A stretch of 64,000 nt of DNA from assembly GCA_907163375.1 (NCBI GenBank), contig CAJQUW010009284.1, forward strand, positions 37,811 through 101,810, in the 5' to 3' direction. Positions 54,965 through 62,388 of this stretch are shown piece by piece; the stretch's first letter is position 1; each line of letters starts with the position of its first letter. The notes beneath the pieces are model-generated. The model searched no databases. It had not been told where the DNA came from and saw nothing but the letters and a program-made list of their open reading frames with translations. The translations under genes were made by a program, and so were the position numbers. The stretch is from Prostheceraeus crozeri (lineage: Eukaryota > Platyhelminthes > Polycladida > Euryleptidae).

Positions 54965-56241
54965 TAACGATTATACTGAAGAATCACGTCACGATACTTT
55001 GTAATTTCAATATTTGAATCGAAGACTGCATAAATTAATACATTGATCGTCTCAGGTAGTGTTCTTTTGAACGTCAAATCCAAACGAATATTATGAGGCA
55101 CGTTCGCTTGACGATAGGGTGCACTAATATCGCTGTCAGCAGTCAAATCAAATGCATAAATAGTATATCCACTCTTAAACTCTTTCATAGTCAGTCCGTT
55201 GGTATCATCCGTATTGTAAAAGCCAAAGACATCCATAAAATCAACATAACTGCGCATAAATTGATCCGAAGCAAAATCTGGTTTGTAGGGTGGACCAGGA
55301 TGACTCACACCATTAACACGTAAAGCAATTTCACTTAACTGATTGTGTTTAAAATTGAAAGGATTCTTCTTTATATTACCATTAAATGCATCATTTTCAA
55401 CCATTGCCACCATGAGGAGCTTCGGTGCTTCCGATGGAAAGAGGCCATCTTTCATGAAACTCTTTTGATCTTTCGGAATTGTAAAGGTGAGAAGCTTTGT
55501 ATGCTGAACGGGGTAAATGGCATTTTGGCGGTTAAGACCTTCAGCATGCCCTCTAATGACACTTGGATTCGGTACTACTCGACGAATGTAAAGTGCAATA
55601 TCTTCCACATGAATTCTAAAATTGTCAACTTTAGCAAATGCATTCAGCGCAAATTCAGGCTTATTCAATGTCAGCTTGAGTCGCATGCTGGTATTACAGA
55701 GTAAAAACTTTGACTGTCTAAAGAAGTCTAAATTCAGCGGACCATATAGCTGACATACTCTACTATCTTTAATCATAGCAGATCGCTTTACAAAGCCACT
55801 GTTTGTTTCAACATCAAATTTTCCTGCTTCATCTCTGTACCATCCCATGGCTTCCATATGACTTTTTTGTGCTGCTGGATGAAACTGTGATACATGATTG
55901 AAATATGATTTATAGGGATAATCGCTTTGACCACCTTCCACCTGCTGCTCTCCAATCGTTAGAGAAACATCGCGAAGTAATGTAGTCAATGGTAAATTGT
56001 TCAGTCCAACTTTATGTGCATCGTCAATAGCAGTTCCATCTGCTTGCTGAATTCTAAACCTCAAATCAAGCATCGCATAACTCAAATCTATGTAGTCATC
56101 ACTACCACCAGGAATAACAAATTCAATGGGGCCAGCATTCTCAGCTGTTCGAGGATGATAATCTACAATACTTGAACTAAGAATATCTGTCTGTATGGCT
56201 TGTTGATCGAACAAACAAAAACCGGAAGTTTTACACTCCAT
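54964..56241 (-). CDS. MCP: Major capsid protein (double jelly-roll type)
   Basis: A 425-aa protein of the Polinton hexon-like family (the C. elegans F54H12.2-type protein is a known relative). The N-terminus has IDYHPRTAENAGPIEFVIPGG-type residues, then SDDYIDLSYAMLDLRFRIQ, the conserved capsid opening. LRDVSLTIGEQQVEGG and YPYKSYF follow, and the end is LDLTFKRTLPETINVLIYAV with FDSNIEI. No signal peptide or membrane span. The order basic protein-MCP-protease is the usual late cluster. The start ATG is 2 nt after the previous stop. Confidence 0.92.
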   Translation of the reverse strand: MECKTSGFCLFDQQAIQTDILSSSIVDYHPRTAENAGPIEFVIPGGSDDYIDLSYAMLDLRFRIQQADGTAIDDAHKVGLNNLPLTTLLRDVSLTIGEQQVEGGQSDYPYKSYFNHVSQFHPAAQKSHMEAMGWYRDEAGKFDVETNSGFVKRSAMIKDSRVCQLYGPLNLDFFRQSKFLLCNTSMRLKLTLNKPEFALNAFAKVDNFRIHVEDIALYIRRVVPNPSVIRGHAEGLNRQNAIYPVQHTKLLTFTIPKDQKSFMKDGLFPSEAPKLLMVAMVENDAFNGNIKKNPFNFKHNQLSEIALRVNGVSHPGPPYKPDFASDQFMRSYVDFMDVFGFYNTDDTNGLTMKEFKSGYTIYAFDLTADSDISAPYRQANVPHNIRLDLTFKRTLPETINVLIYAVFDSNIEITKYRDVILQYNR

Positions 56242-56243
56242 GA

Positions 56244-56699
56244 TTAGAAGTTATAGCAGCGTCGTCGTTTAGCGCCTGATGAATGATTAGAGCCTCTGCG
56301 ACGTTTGCGTGAATGCCTTTTGACTGAAGATCGCACCTTACCAGCTCCGCGATGTTTCCTCCTTCCTTTTCTCATTCGTTTAGGTGATTTCTTTCCTTGA
56401 GTAACACCAGCAATGGTCTGCTTCAATGTTTTTAAACCGCGTTCCTTCCCACGATTCAACAAACTGCTCTTAAAACTTCTACCTCTGGAAAGATCACTAG
56501 CAACATCACCAGCAAAGCCAACGGCATTACTTAAAACATTTCGTTTTAAAGATCTACCGACATTGGATATGAGAGGTGCTACAACAGATTTCAGTGCACC
56601 AAGTATGCTACCTCCACGTTGGCGGCGAGCACCGATGTAAATTTGTCCTCCACCACTTACGTAGGAGGGTCGTGAATAAAATGAGGCAGTTGGATTCAT
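56244..56699 (-). CDS. Basic GG-motif virion protein (pVI/pX-like, 151 aa)
   Basis: Very basic (Lys/Arg-rich C-terminus with KRMRKGRRKHRGAGKVRSS and KRHSRKRRRG). The N-terminal part has YIGARRQRGGSILGALKSVV followed by APLI, a GG motif and an amphipathic hydrophobic segment like the membrane-active pVI/pX proteins of adenovirus-like elements. The RQRGG site is a candidate for the adenain-type protease. Probable roles are genome condensation and/or capsid-membrane interaction (family-based inference). It lies just upstream of MCP on the same strand. Confidence 0.72.
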   Translation of the reverse strand: MNPTASFYSRPSYVSGGGQIYIGARRQRGGSILGALKSVVAPLISNVGRSLKRNVLSNAVGFAGDVASDLSRGRSFKSSLLNRGKERGLKTLKQTIAGVTQGKKSPKRMRKGRRKHRGAGKVRSSVKRHSRKRRRGSNHSSGAKRRRCYNF

Positions 56700-56740
56700 A
56701 GCTCAAACCCTAAACATTGTTAGTTACAACTTTGCATGAA

Positions 56741-57829
56741 TCACTGTCGATCACTTAGATGAAAGATGTCGGCACGACGCATCCAAGAGTTCATACTTGA
56801 AGGATAACCAGTCCATTTAACAAGACACCATTCTTCACCTTGCCGTTTTTTACATCGAATGATTTTCTCTACCAAATATGTTTCACTTTCAGTGACTACC
56901 TCAATCTCATCGCGGTAAAAGCTACCCTCAATTTCTTCATTATCGTAATCTTTCAACTTGTAGGTGGTCGGAGAGTCTTTTTGATTAATCCTTGATACTG
57001 TAAATACCTCCTCTGTCCAATTCGGGAGGTACCCTTTAGCAAAAACACTTTTCACTTTTGAGATACGAACTTTATCGCCAATTTTCACATCACTTTTCAC
57101 ATGAGTGCGTTTACGTTGGAATGATTCGCGCACTTTATCTACATTGTCAGCATTTACATCTACTGGTCTGAGTCCAATAGAACGATGGATAGAGTGATTG
57201 TAGGCATGGAGTGTATCTTGTAGAACCTTTGTCCAATTTTGTGTCAAGTTGGCAGTAAAATGTCGCCACAAGCGATTTTTTAATGTGCGATTAAAACGTT
57301 CAACGAGTGCAGCTTTATAAGCGCTCTTTACACTAAACAACTCAATGTCATGCCTCTCAAATAATCTTGTCACATGCTGATTTTCAAACTCTTTTCCTTG
57401 ATCACTCTGAATTCTTTTTGGAATGCGACCTTCTCGAAAAATTGTTTGGAATGCTTTTGCTACTCCTTTCCCTTCTTTAGTTTTTAAAGGTTGAGCCCAC
57501 GCATAACGCGAGAAAATATCAATGACGGTTAAAATAAAATTATTGCCCGAGTTATGTTTTGAAATGGAGGCAACATCGCACAAATCTGCTTGCCACTGTT
57601 CATCGATGTCATGAACAATATAATGGCGGGTGCGGTACTTCTTTTTCGCTTGTTTGTGGAGTGTATAGGTAGCCTGACCCTTTAACCATCGTTTCACTTG
57701 TGATTGTGGAAGACCACTCGCTTTTGATAATTTCTTGATAGATGCAAATCCTGCCGGATGTTTTACATCATAATAGATTGACTTCAAACGTTCAGTCGAT
57801 GACGACTGACTCTTTTTCCTCCTTCTCAT
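56741..57829 (-). CDS. INT: Retroviral-type integrase with chromodomain
   Basis: Cuts and joins the element's ends to target DNA. An H-x-x-H-poor N-terminal HTH-like segment (FASIKKLSKASGLPQSQVKR) precedes the RVE core. Core motifs: WQADLCDV (first Asp), RIQSDQGKEFEN (second Asp), SVKSAYKAALVERFNRTLK (Glu). An SH3-like basic part with DKVRISKVKSVFAKGYLPNW follows. The C-terminal chromodomain reads YLVEKIIRCKKRQGEEWCLV and KWTGYPSSMNSW. The frame is open to an ATG at 57961, but the MRRRKK start at 57829 is preferred because the upstream part is shared with the Cys-rich ORF in another frame. It generates the 6-bp target duplication seen at both ends. Confidence 0.93.
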   Translation of the reverse strand: MRRRKKSQSSSTERLKSIYYDVKHPAGFASIKKLSKASGLPQSQVKRWLKGQATYTLHKQAKKKYRTRHYIVHDIDEQWQADLCDVASISKHNSGNNFILTVIDIFSRYAWAQPLKTKEGKGVAKAFQTIFREGRIPKRIQSDQGKEFENQHVTRLFERHDIELFSVKSAYKAALVERFNRTLKNRLWRHFTANLTQNWTKVLQDTLHAYNHSIHRSIGLRPVDVNADNVDKVRESFQRKRTHVKSDVKIGDKVRISKVKSVFAKGYLPNWTEEVFTVSRINQKDSPTTYKLKDYDNEEIEGSFYRDEIEVVTESETYLVEKIIRCKKRQGEEWCLVKWTGYPSSMNSWMRRADIFHLSDRQ

Positions 57830-58007
57830 CTTTTTGTTTTCTTCCCTTTCTACATTTACAACAACTGCAGCATTTAGCTTTAGCGGTTTTGCGATCGTGT
57901 TCACATTGCTTAGGGGTTTCATTATGAGAGCTGGCGCAGCAAGTGCAAGTGACAACGACATTCACCTCTGGTGGCTCATTACATGGCAAGCAACACATCT
58001 GCTTCAT
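57792..58007 (-). CDS. Cys-rich small ORF (71 aa)
   Basis: Twelve cysteines in 71 residues, clustered as CCLPC, CTCCASSH and CCSCCKCRKGRK, followed by a Lys/Glu tail. The pattern suggests metal binding. It starts one base from the end of the 230-aa gene upstream and overlaps the preferred integrase start by 38 nt, as is common in compact viral operons. I do not recognise a family. Confidence 0.5.
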   Translation of the reverse strand: MKQMCCLPCNEPPEVNVVVTCTCCASSHNETPKQCEHDRKTAKAKCCSCCKCRKGRKQKDEKEEKESVVID

Positions 58008-58008
58008 A

Positions 58009-58701
58009 TTAATAATCTGAGAACATGTATTTCCTGGGAGGAGCTGTTTTACGTTTTCCTTTTACCAGTTTTAGTGGCGATGTAGATCTACGTCGAGTTC
58101 TTCCTCTTGTTTGCTTAGTGAGTGTGGGAGGGGATGTAGCAGGTGACGCCTTAAACCAATTTGTTGGCATTTTCATCGTCTGAAGCATTGGAGTAGTAGC
58201 CACTGTTGAATCAAGTTCTTTCAATGTCTCATTATTCAAAGCAAATTTTGGCACATTATGCTTTTTCAATAGTTTAAGAAAGTATGACCAACCAGGTGGA
58301 ACATAGCCCTGACGGCGCTTTCTACGTGTCGCATACTGAATCAAGTCTTCATAACGTGAAGCATCAATCACTTTATTTTCATCTGTAATGATTTCTCCTC
58401 TATCATTTACATTGAGATGGGGCTCAATACTATTGAAAAGAGATATGGCATGTGCGCGAGATGCTAAAGGTGTAGCAGTCGATACAGAGTCACGCATCTT
58501 ATTCTTCAAGTTTTTCAATTGCTCAACAGTTTCCGATTGTAATAATACAGCACGATGTGGATCTTTGATGTGAACATTTTGCTGATAATCTATTTCTTTC
58601 CTATACATTTGATTTGCAAGAGGTTGCTTTACTTGCTGCATGGCAGTCAATTGTACATATTCATCCTGAGGAATAACAATCATGCGAGAATAAGAACTCA
58701 T
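58009..58701 (-). CDS. Conserved Polinton protein of unknown role (230 aa)
   Basis: The N-terminus MSSYSRMIVIPQDEYVQLTA carries a (V/I)IP-x-(E/D)EY pattern I associate with a protein next to the ATPase in other Polintons. The middle is helical and charged, and a GYVPPGWSYFLKLLKKHNVP segment is followed by a basic Pro/Thr-rich C-terminus (RGRTRRRSTSPLK, KGKRKTAPPRKY). No enzyme motif. The start overlaps the ATPase stop by 4 nt (ATGA). A structural or packaging-accessory role is plausible from position only. Confidence 0.65.
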   Translation of the reverse strand: MSSYSRMIVIPQDEYVQLTAMQQVKQPLANQMYRKEIDYQQNVHIKDPHRAVLLQSETVEQLKNLKNKMRDSVSTATPLASRAHAISLFNSIEPHLNVNDRGEIITDENKVIDASRYEDLIQYATRRKRRQGYVPPGWSYFLKLLKKHNVPKFALNNETLKELDSTVATTPMLQTMKMPTNWFKASPATSPPTLTKQTRGRTRRRSTSPLKLVKGKRKTAPPRKYMFSDY

Positions 58702-59363
58702 AGTTTGTAGATAATCATGGGAGTTTTCAAAATATCACTTCGAAATCTAAATTCTTCCGGACACTCTTGCGTAAAGTCAATGAATAAGTAACCGTATGGT
58801 TTTTCAGTAGCTGCTTGAAAAATTTCAATTAAGGCTTTTGATCCTCTGGGTGCAACTTGTCGCGCTAAAATTTCAAATTGACTTTTATCTCGCGGATTCT
58901 TGAAAATAGCATAATAGTGTGTATTCAGGTTTCGTGTACGAGCTTCTTTTCCATCAGGAAACAAATTTTGTGTAATATAGATGATAAAGCACCTTTTATG
59001 GTGTGCTGCGCGAGTAAACATATCTGTAACATCTTTTGAATTCTTACTTTCTTTTAATAAATCATCCAATACAACAACATCATTAGACTGAAGTTTATCC
59101 ACTGGAATAATTCCTTCATGTCGAATAAAGTTGCGACTTTGCAATTCCTGAAACAGCGACGGTTGATAAATACCATAACACCAAATCACTCGATTGATAG
59201 GTTCCTTAAACAACTCCCTTCTTTTATCCAATAAATTCAGCGTGAAAACAGTTTTACCTGCATGAGATGGACCTGATACAGTCAGAACTTTATCACATTG
59301 AAGTCTGAAATCCATTTTATTACTTTGAGACTCAACATTTGCATAATTAACGCTTAGAGCCAA
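58698..59363 (-). CDS. ATPase: Genome-packaging ATPase (FtsK/HerA type)
   Basis: A 221-aa P-loop ATPase of the adenovirus IVa2/poxvirus A32-like class, which drives DNA into capsids. Walker A is GPSHAGKT at about 31-38. Walker B is DVVVLDDL at about 95-102. A further motif IIYITQNLF lies at about 133-141, in the place of the sensor strand. The first ATG overlaps the previous gene by 17 nt; an internal ATG at residue 17 (MDFRLQ) could be the real start. It is the centre of the late minus-strand cluster. Confidence 0.93.
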   Translation of the reverse strand: MALSVNYANVESQSNKMDFRLQCDKVLTVSGPSHAGKTVFTLNLLDKRRELFKEPINRVIWCYGIYQPSLFQELQSRNFIRHEGIIPVDKLQSNDVVVLDDLLKESKNSKDVTDMFTRAAHHKRCFIIYITQNLFPDGKEARTRNLNTHYYAIFKNPRDKSQFEILARQVAPRGSKALIEIFQAATEKPYGYLFIDFTQECPEEFRFRSDILKTPMIIYKL

Positions 59364-59703
59364 AGATATTTCCCAATAGGTTGCCCACGGCAGGAGCTAT
59401 CATTGGAAGTATTGCTGAAAGGAAACCGCCCTTTTGTGTTAGAGTTTTCCTCTTTCTTTGAAGGGCGACTTTAGGATTGGAGATGAAACGCAATTTTGTA
59501 GCATATCGCTTAAGTAACTTTCGTTGTTTTGGCGCTAATTTCTTCGTCCTCAACTTCCTCACATGAGAAATAATTTCACAAATGAATTTATCGTTAGCAT
59601 GTCGTATAGCATTGTATCGCTGATTTGCTTTCATTCGTCGGAGAGCTTGAATGGCTGAAGAAAACTTTTGACTTTTACGTTTCGTCATTTTACGTTTCGC
59701 CAT
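59347..59703 (-). CDS. Basic protein with hydrophobic GG tail (pX-like, 118 aa)
   Basis: Lys/Arg-rich N-terminal 85 residues, then LTQKGGFLSAILPMIAPAVG and NLLGNIFGSKR: a GG motif followed by a hydrophobic membrane-active helix. This arrangement is shared by adenovirus pX-like proteins of Polintons and adintoviruses. LTQKGG fits the (M/I/L)-x-x-GG style of adenain-type sites only loosely. ATGCAAATG, a possible promoter motif, lies about 40 nt upstream at 59742-59749. Confidence 0.72.
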   Translation of the reverse strand: MAKRKMTKRKSQKFSSAIQALRRMKANQRYNAIRHANDKFICEIISHVRKLRTKKLAPKQRKLLKRYATKLRFISNPKVALQRKRKTLTQKGGFLSAILPMIAPAVGNLLGNIFGSKR

Positions 59704-59754
59704 TTTCCGTGTTAGTCTTTGCTAAAACCTATCTTTACCACATTTGCATAGGTA

Positions 59755-60078
59755 CTAACTATTGCGACATAAGTGACACTCGAAATGAGCAATATCACAG
59801 TGGTAACATTGGCAAAGTTGAATGCAATTACGTATGAAACAGCGTTGACAAAAAGCATGCTTACATCTCTTGAAGATGCGCTTTTCATTTCCATCCTTTC
59901 GCTTACATACATCACAACACATAGTTTCACCGTTACTGATGTCTATAGCAAGTCTTTTTGAAGATATGAATTTGCTAGCCTTTTCTAAATAATAGACGCA
60001 TGTACAGAAGGAATATACTTCGAGAGTGAGCAGACATAGCTCGAAAACCAGTTGTGCTACAATCAAGTACCACTGCAT
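59755..60078 (-). CDS. Membrane RING-like zinc protein (107 aa)
   Basis: Residues about 4-30 are a hydrophobic membrane segment (YLIVAQLVFELCLLTLEVYS). The C-terminal half has a RING-like array: C55-x2-C58, then C72-x-H74-x2-C77-x2-C80, C90/C91, C94 and C101-x2-C104. The C-x-H-x2-C-x2-C centre (RCKHAFCQRC) is classic for RING/E3 domains. A viral E3 ligase that targets host membrane or immune proteins is possible (inference). The start ATG at 60078 was chosen; the frame continues upstream only to a TTG. Confidence 0.6.
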   Translation of the reverse strand: MQWYLIVAQLVFELCLLTLEVYSFCTCVYYLEKASKFISSKRLAIDISNGETMCCDVCKRKDGNEKRIFKRCKHAFCQRCFIRNCIQLCQCYHCDIAHFECHLCRNS

Positions 60079-60080
60079 TT

Positions 60081-60491
60081 TCAATTTTTCTTTATGGAAA
60101 GTTGAATGTGAATATCTGAAATCGCTTCAATCACTAGACTGCTACCATGATGGTTAAATGCGTTAAGACGTTCAGCAATTTTTATCATATGTCTTTTAAA
60201 AAATTCTTGGGGGTGATCTACCACTTCCATTGAATAAGAAGCAAAATGGAAAGAGCGACTTTCCACCTCTTCCTTTCCAAAATGACTAAACTTAATTTTC
60301 GCAACTAATCGCGCCATGATAATGCTATCAGAGAATGTATTCATTAACTCTAGAAATAGAGTGCTAGCATCATCGACCACTGCTTCGATGTCGGTCTCAT
60401 CTTTATGAAATTTTATCACATAATCTTGAACAGCTCCTTTTAAACTTTGCCTATGAAAACGTAATGTTCCGCAGTCGTTTGAGAAAGACAT
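60081..60491 (-). CDS. PolB N-terminal-module paralogue (136 aa)
   Basis: The segment HPQEFFKRHMIKIAERLNAF then NHHGSSLVIEAISDIHIQLS resembles the polB segment ESWLNFHIQCLKSNVDKFNQ then RDSALIFDGVDSAIFKISLL (polB residues about 198-237). In arthropod Polintons a similar F-x-x-x-I-x-x-x-(F)-x-x-x-GS-x-(W/L)-x-(I/L)-(D/E) block precedes the CF-x-W/Y Cys segment (from memory). This gene carries that block as a separate protein without polymerase. Possible function: recruitment or regulation of the replication protein. Confidence 0.55.
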   Translation of the reverse strand: MSFSNDCGTLRFHRQSLKGAVQDYVIKFHKDETDIEAVVDDASTLFLELMNTFSDSIIMARLVAKIKFSHFGKEEVESRSFHFASYSMEVVDHPQEFFKRHMIKIAERLNAFNHHGSSLVIEAISDIHIQLSIKKN

Positions 60492-60578
60492 GATCGCCCT
60501 TTATCTAACCCATCCATTGCATGAAAACAACAACTCTTCTCATAGTAACATTTATTGAATAATGGTAACAAGCATGCA

Positions 60579-61109
60579 TTATAAATCAATGGTTTGAAAG
60601 AGATAAAATAGATACAGCTGGTAACTATCATACAGCGAGCAATGATAACCATACAGGACTTTGGCAGTGTTGAGGTAAGGAGGAAAGAAGCATTGGTTAT
60701 GAACGTAGCTACTACAACGAACAGACAAAATAGGAACACACAAATCCTTAAAACGTTTTGTGACTTCATGATAATGTTGATTCACTCTACTATCCCAAGG
60801 TGGGAGCAAAATATCATCAATGATTAGATTGGGAAATACTTTCCTCTCCTTACCAGGATTATTACAAAAGATGCGTATAACATTGAAAGCAGCTAACCAT
60901 CGTTTAAAGTCAATAAGAAGAGCACTCTCACAAGAAAAGCCATAGTCTTGCAAATATTTCAGATTAAGTCCATGAATGTGTTTTCTCGCCCATTGATCAA
61001 CATTGGGATCGCAGTTGGCATGTTGATGATAGACACTAACAATCTGATATGTCCAATTGTTCATAGCAATGGCACTGAGCTCCTGTACAGGTTCACCCTC
61101 ACAATCCAT
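60579..61109 (-). CDS. DEDDh-type exonuclease-like protein (176 aa)
   Basis: The N-terminus MDCEGEPVQELSAIAM gives Exo I (Asp2, Glu4) on a predicted strand. HIHGL lies at 44-48. IRIFCNNPGKE (79-88) falls where Exo II is expected. YGYHCSLYDSYQLYLFYLF has His156-x4-Asp161, the Exo III pattern of DEDDh 3'-5' exonucleases. It would be a second exonuclease beside the one in polB. Directly upstream of the ATG the frame continues a hydrophobic strand (ASIIIF) back to TTTCCGTTTTAG, a good splice acceptor, so the 5' end may be spliced. Confidence 0.55.
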   Translation of the reverse strand: MDCEGEPVQELSAIAMNNWTYQIVSVYHQHANCDPNVDQWARKHIHGLNLKYLQDYGFSCESALLIDFKRWLAAFNVIRIFCNNPGKERKVFPNLIIDDILLPPWDSRVNQHYHEVTKRFKDLCVPILSVRCSSYVHNQCFFPPYLNTAKVLYGYHCSLYDSYQLYLFYLFQTIDL

Positions 61110-61161
61110 AAAAATGATGATAGAAGCCTAAAACGGAAATTTACACATCTAAGGAAACGTT

Positions 61162-61410
61162 CTATAACATATTACAAAATGAAGAATTACATCGATGCTT
61201 TTCACGACAAAATACACAAATGATATGATGGCAACGAAGAAGTAAAATGTATCTAATAAGACCACGTCTACGACACTCAAAGCACATAAGCGAATTGTCA
61301 TAGGGAAGAGTTAGGAAAGGACTAGCAATTCTCCTTCTTTGATTTGCGTTTTGATGTAGCATTCTTCTCCGACTTGCGCTTCGTACCACTGCTGTTAAGG
61401 ATTTGATCAA
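61162..61410 (-). CDS. Small RING/zinc-ribbon-like ORF (82 aa or less)
   Basis: The last 41 residues hold MCFECRRRGLIRY...LRCHHIICVFCREKHRCNSSFC: a C-x2-C pair, then C-x-H-x3-C-x2-C, then C-x4-C, echoing the RING-like protein at 59755. The zinc part starts at an in-frame ATG at 61287, which may be the real start because the upstream part overlaps another ORF. It lies just ahead of the exonuclease-like gene and could be an exon of it. Confidence 0.45.
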   Translation of the reverse strand: MIKSLTAVVRSASRRRMLHQNANQRRRIASPFLTLPYDNSLMCFECRRRGLIRYILLLRCHHIICVFCREKHRCNSSFCNML

Positions 61411-61519
61411 TTATGTCGTCCACGTTGGGTGGTTTCGGAATATATAGGATGGATTCCATATGCATGGAGAGAGAGGCTATTTTATTATCCTTGTGTCGAC
61501 CATAATATAGCCCATTCAC
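61322..61519 (-). CDS. Lys-rich right-arm ORF, part of early-type gene region
   Basis: The frame encodes NGLYYGRHKDNKIASLSMHM, ESILYIPKPPNVDDIIDQIL and a basic tail (KRKSEKNATSKRKSKKEN) that looks like a nuclear localisation signal. It abuts the longer ORF at 61516 and has no well-placed ATG, so it is probably expressed together with that gene in some form. I recognise no family. Confidence 0.4.
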   Translation of the reverse strand: MNGLYYGRHKDNKIASLSMHMESILYIPKPPNVDDIIDQILNSSGTKRKSEKNATSKRKSKKENC

Positions 61520-62096
61520 TTTGAAAAGGATATCCCAAGTACCTTCTCCGAGCTCATCACATCTGATGGGTATTGAATGATCTCCATCCTTCTTATAGTA
61601 AGTACACCAATGTGATACCGGTAGGCAAATGTGATTACCATCCCAAATCTTTCTATAGGAGTATCCTTGTCATCTCTAGCCTTCCACTCTTGAGCAAGAG
61701 GAGTAGGAATGTCCATATTTAATGTCACGTACTCCTCAATAGTATCAAGTTGGTGGCGAATGTACGGACTCACGGGGATCAGTATGTAGTCCCCATACTG
61801 ATTGTGCATTATCTTGACATCCGTGGAAGGGAGCATTCCCGTTTGGAGTACTACGCTATGATCATCATAACGCAAGGCTTGTTTAAATTTACGCTGTAGC
61901 GGTGTAGGATTATGTACCTTGGTTGTTTCTTCCACTGGCCTCAGTTGTAGATGATCTGACCGTAGCGAACCTTGTAACGTTTGACCGCCATTTTGTCCTA
62001 CTAGTGCAGTAGATGGAGTAGATGCCTGAAAATGAAAAAAGATTGTATTAAGTTTACGTTCAAGGGAGGAGAGGGAGGGAAGTAGCGACTTACCAT
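61516..62096 (-). CDS. Right-arm early-type gene with intron after the start codon
   Basis: The ATG at 62094-62096 is followed immediately by donor GTAAGT (62088-62093). An acceptor TTTTCATTTTCAG ends at 62026, and the main frame runs from 62025 to 61516. The encoded protein is polar with IPVSPYIRHQLDTIEEYVTL and FGMVITFAYRYHIGVLTIRR. No family recognised. The gene is the first on the minus strand from the right TIR, with a CCAAT-CCAAT-TATA promoter like that of polB and the same split directly behind the start codon. This suggests an early regulatory gene (inference). Confidence 0.55.
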
Positions 62097-62196
62097 TTTA
62101 GTTGGATAATAGAACAGGGAACTAGGGAGAGAGAAAATGTGCGTCCGTCACTCGTGTGATTCAACGATGGAATGATTCTCGCTGTGGAAGGCTCGC

Positions 62197-62244
62197 TATT
62201 TATAAAGAAATGCTTGATTCTCATTGGATGATGATCCTCATTGG
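62197..62244 (-). promoter_or_regulatory. Right-arm promoter: two CCAAT boxes and TATA
   Basis: On the minus strand, CCAAT at 62240-62244 and 62223-62227 (17-bp step), 18 nt, then TATAAATA at 62197-62204. Spacing is identical to the polB promoter. Confidence 0.7.
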
Positions 62245-62388
62245 ACAATAACATCAAGTTGATTCCAAATCTGGCATCCGTTTACCAATCCGATAGTTCG
62301 TTTTGAAGCTACAGCCCAAAACGTCCCAAATTCTAACTCTGTCGTTTTTCACCAATGTCCCAAAATCTTAAATGGCGTCTCACATCTA

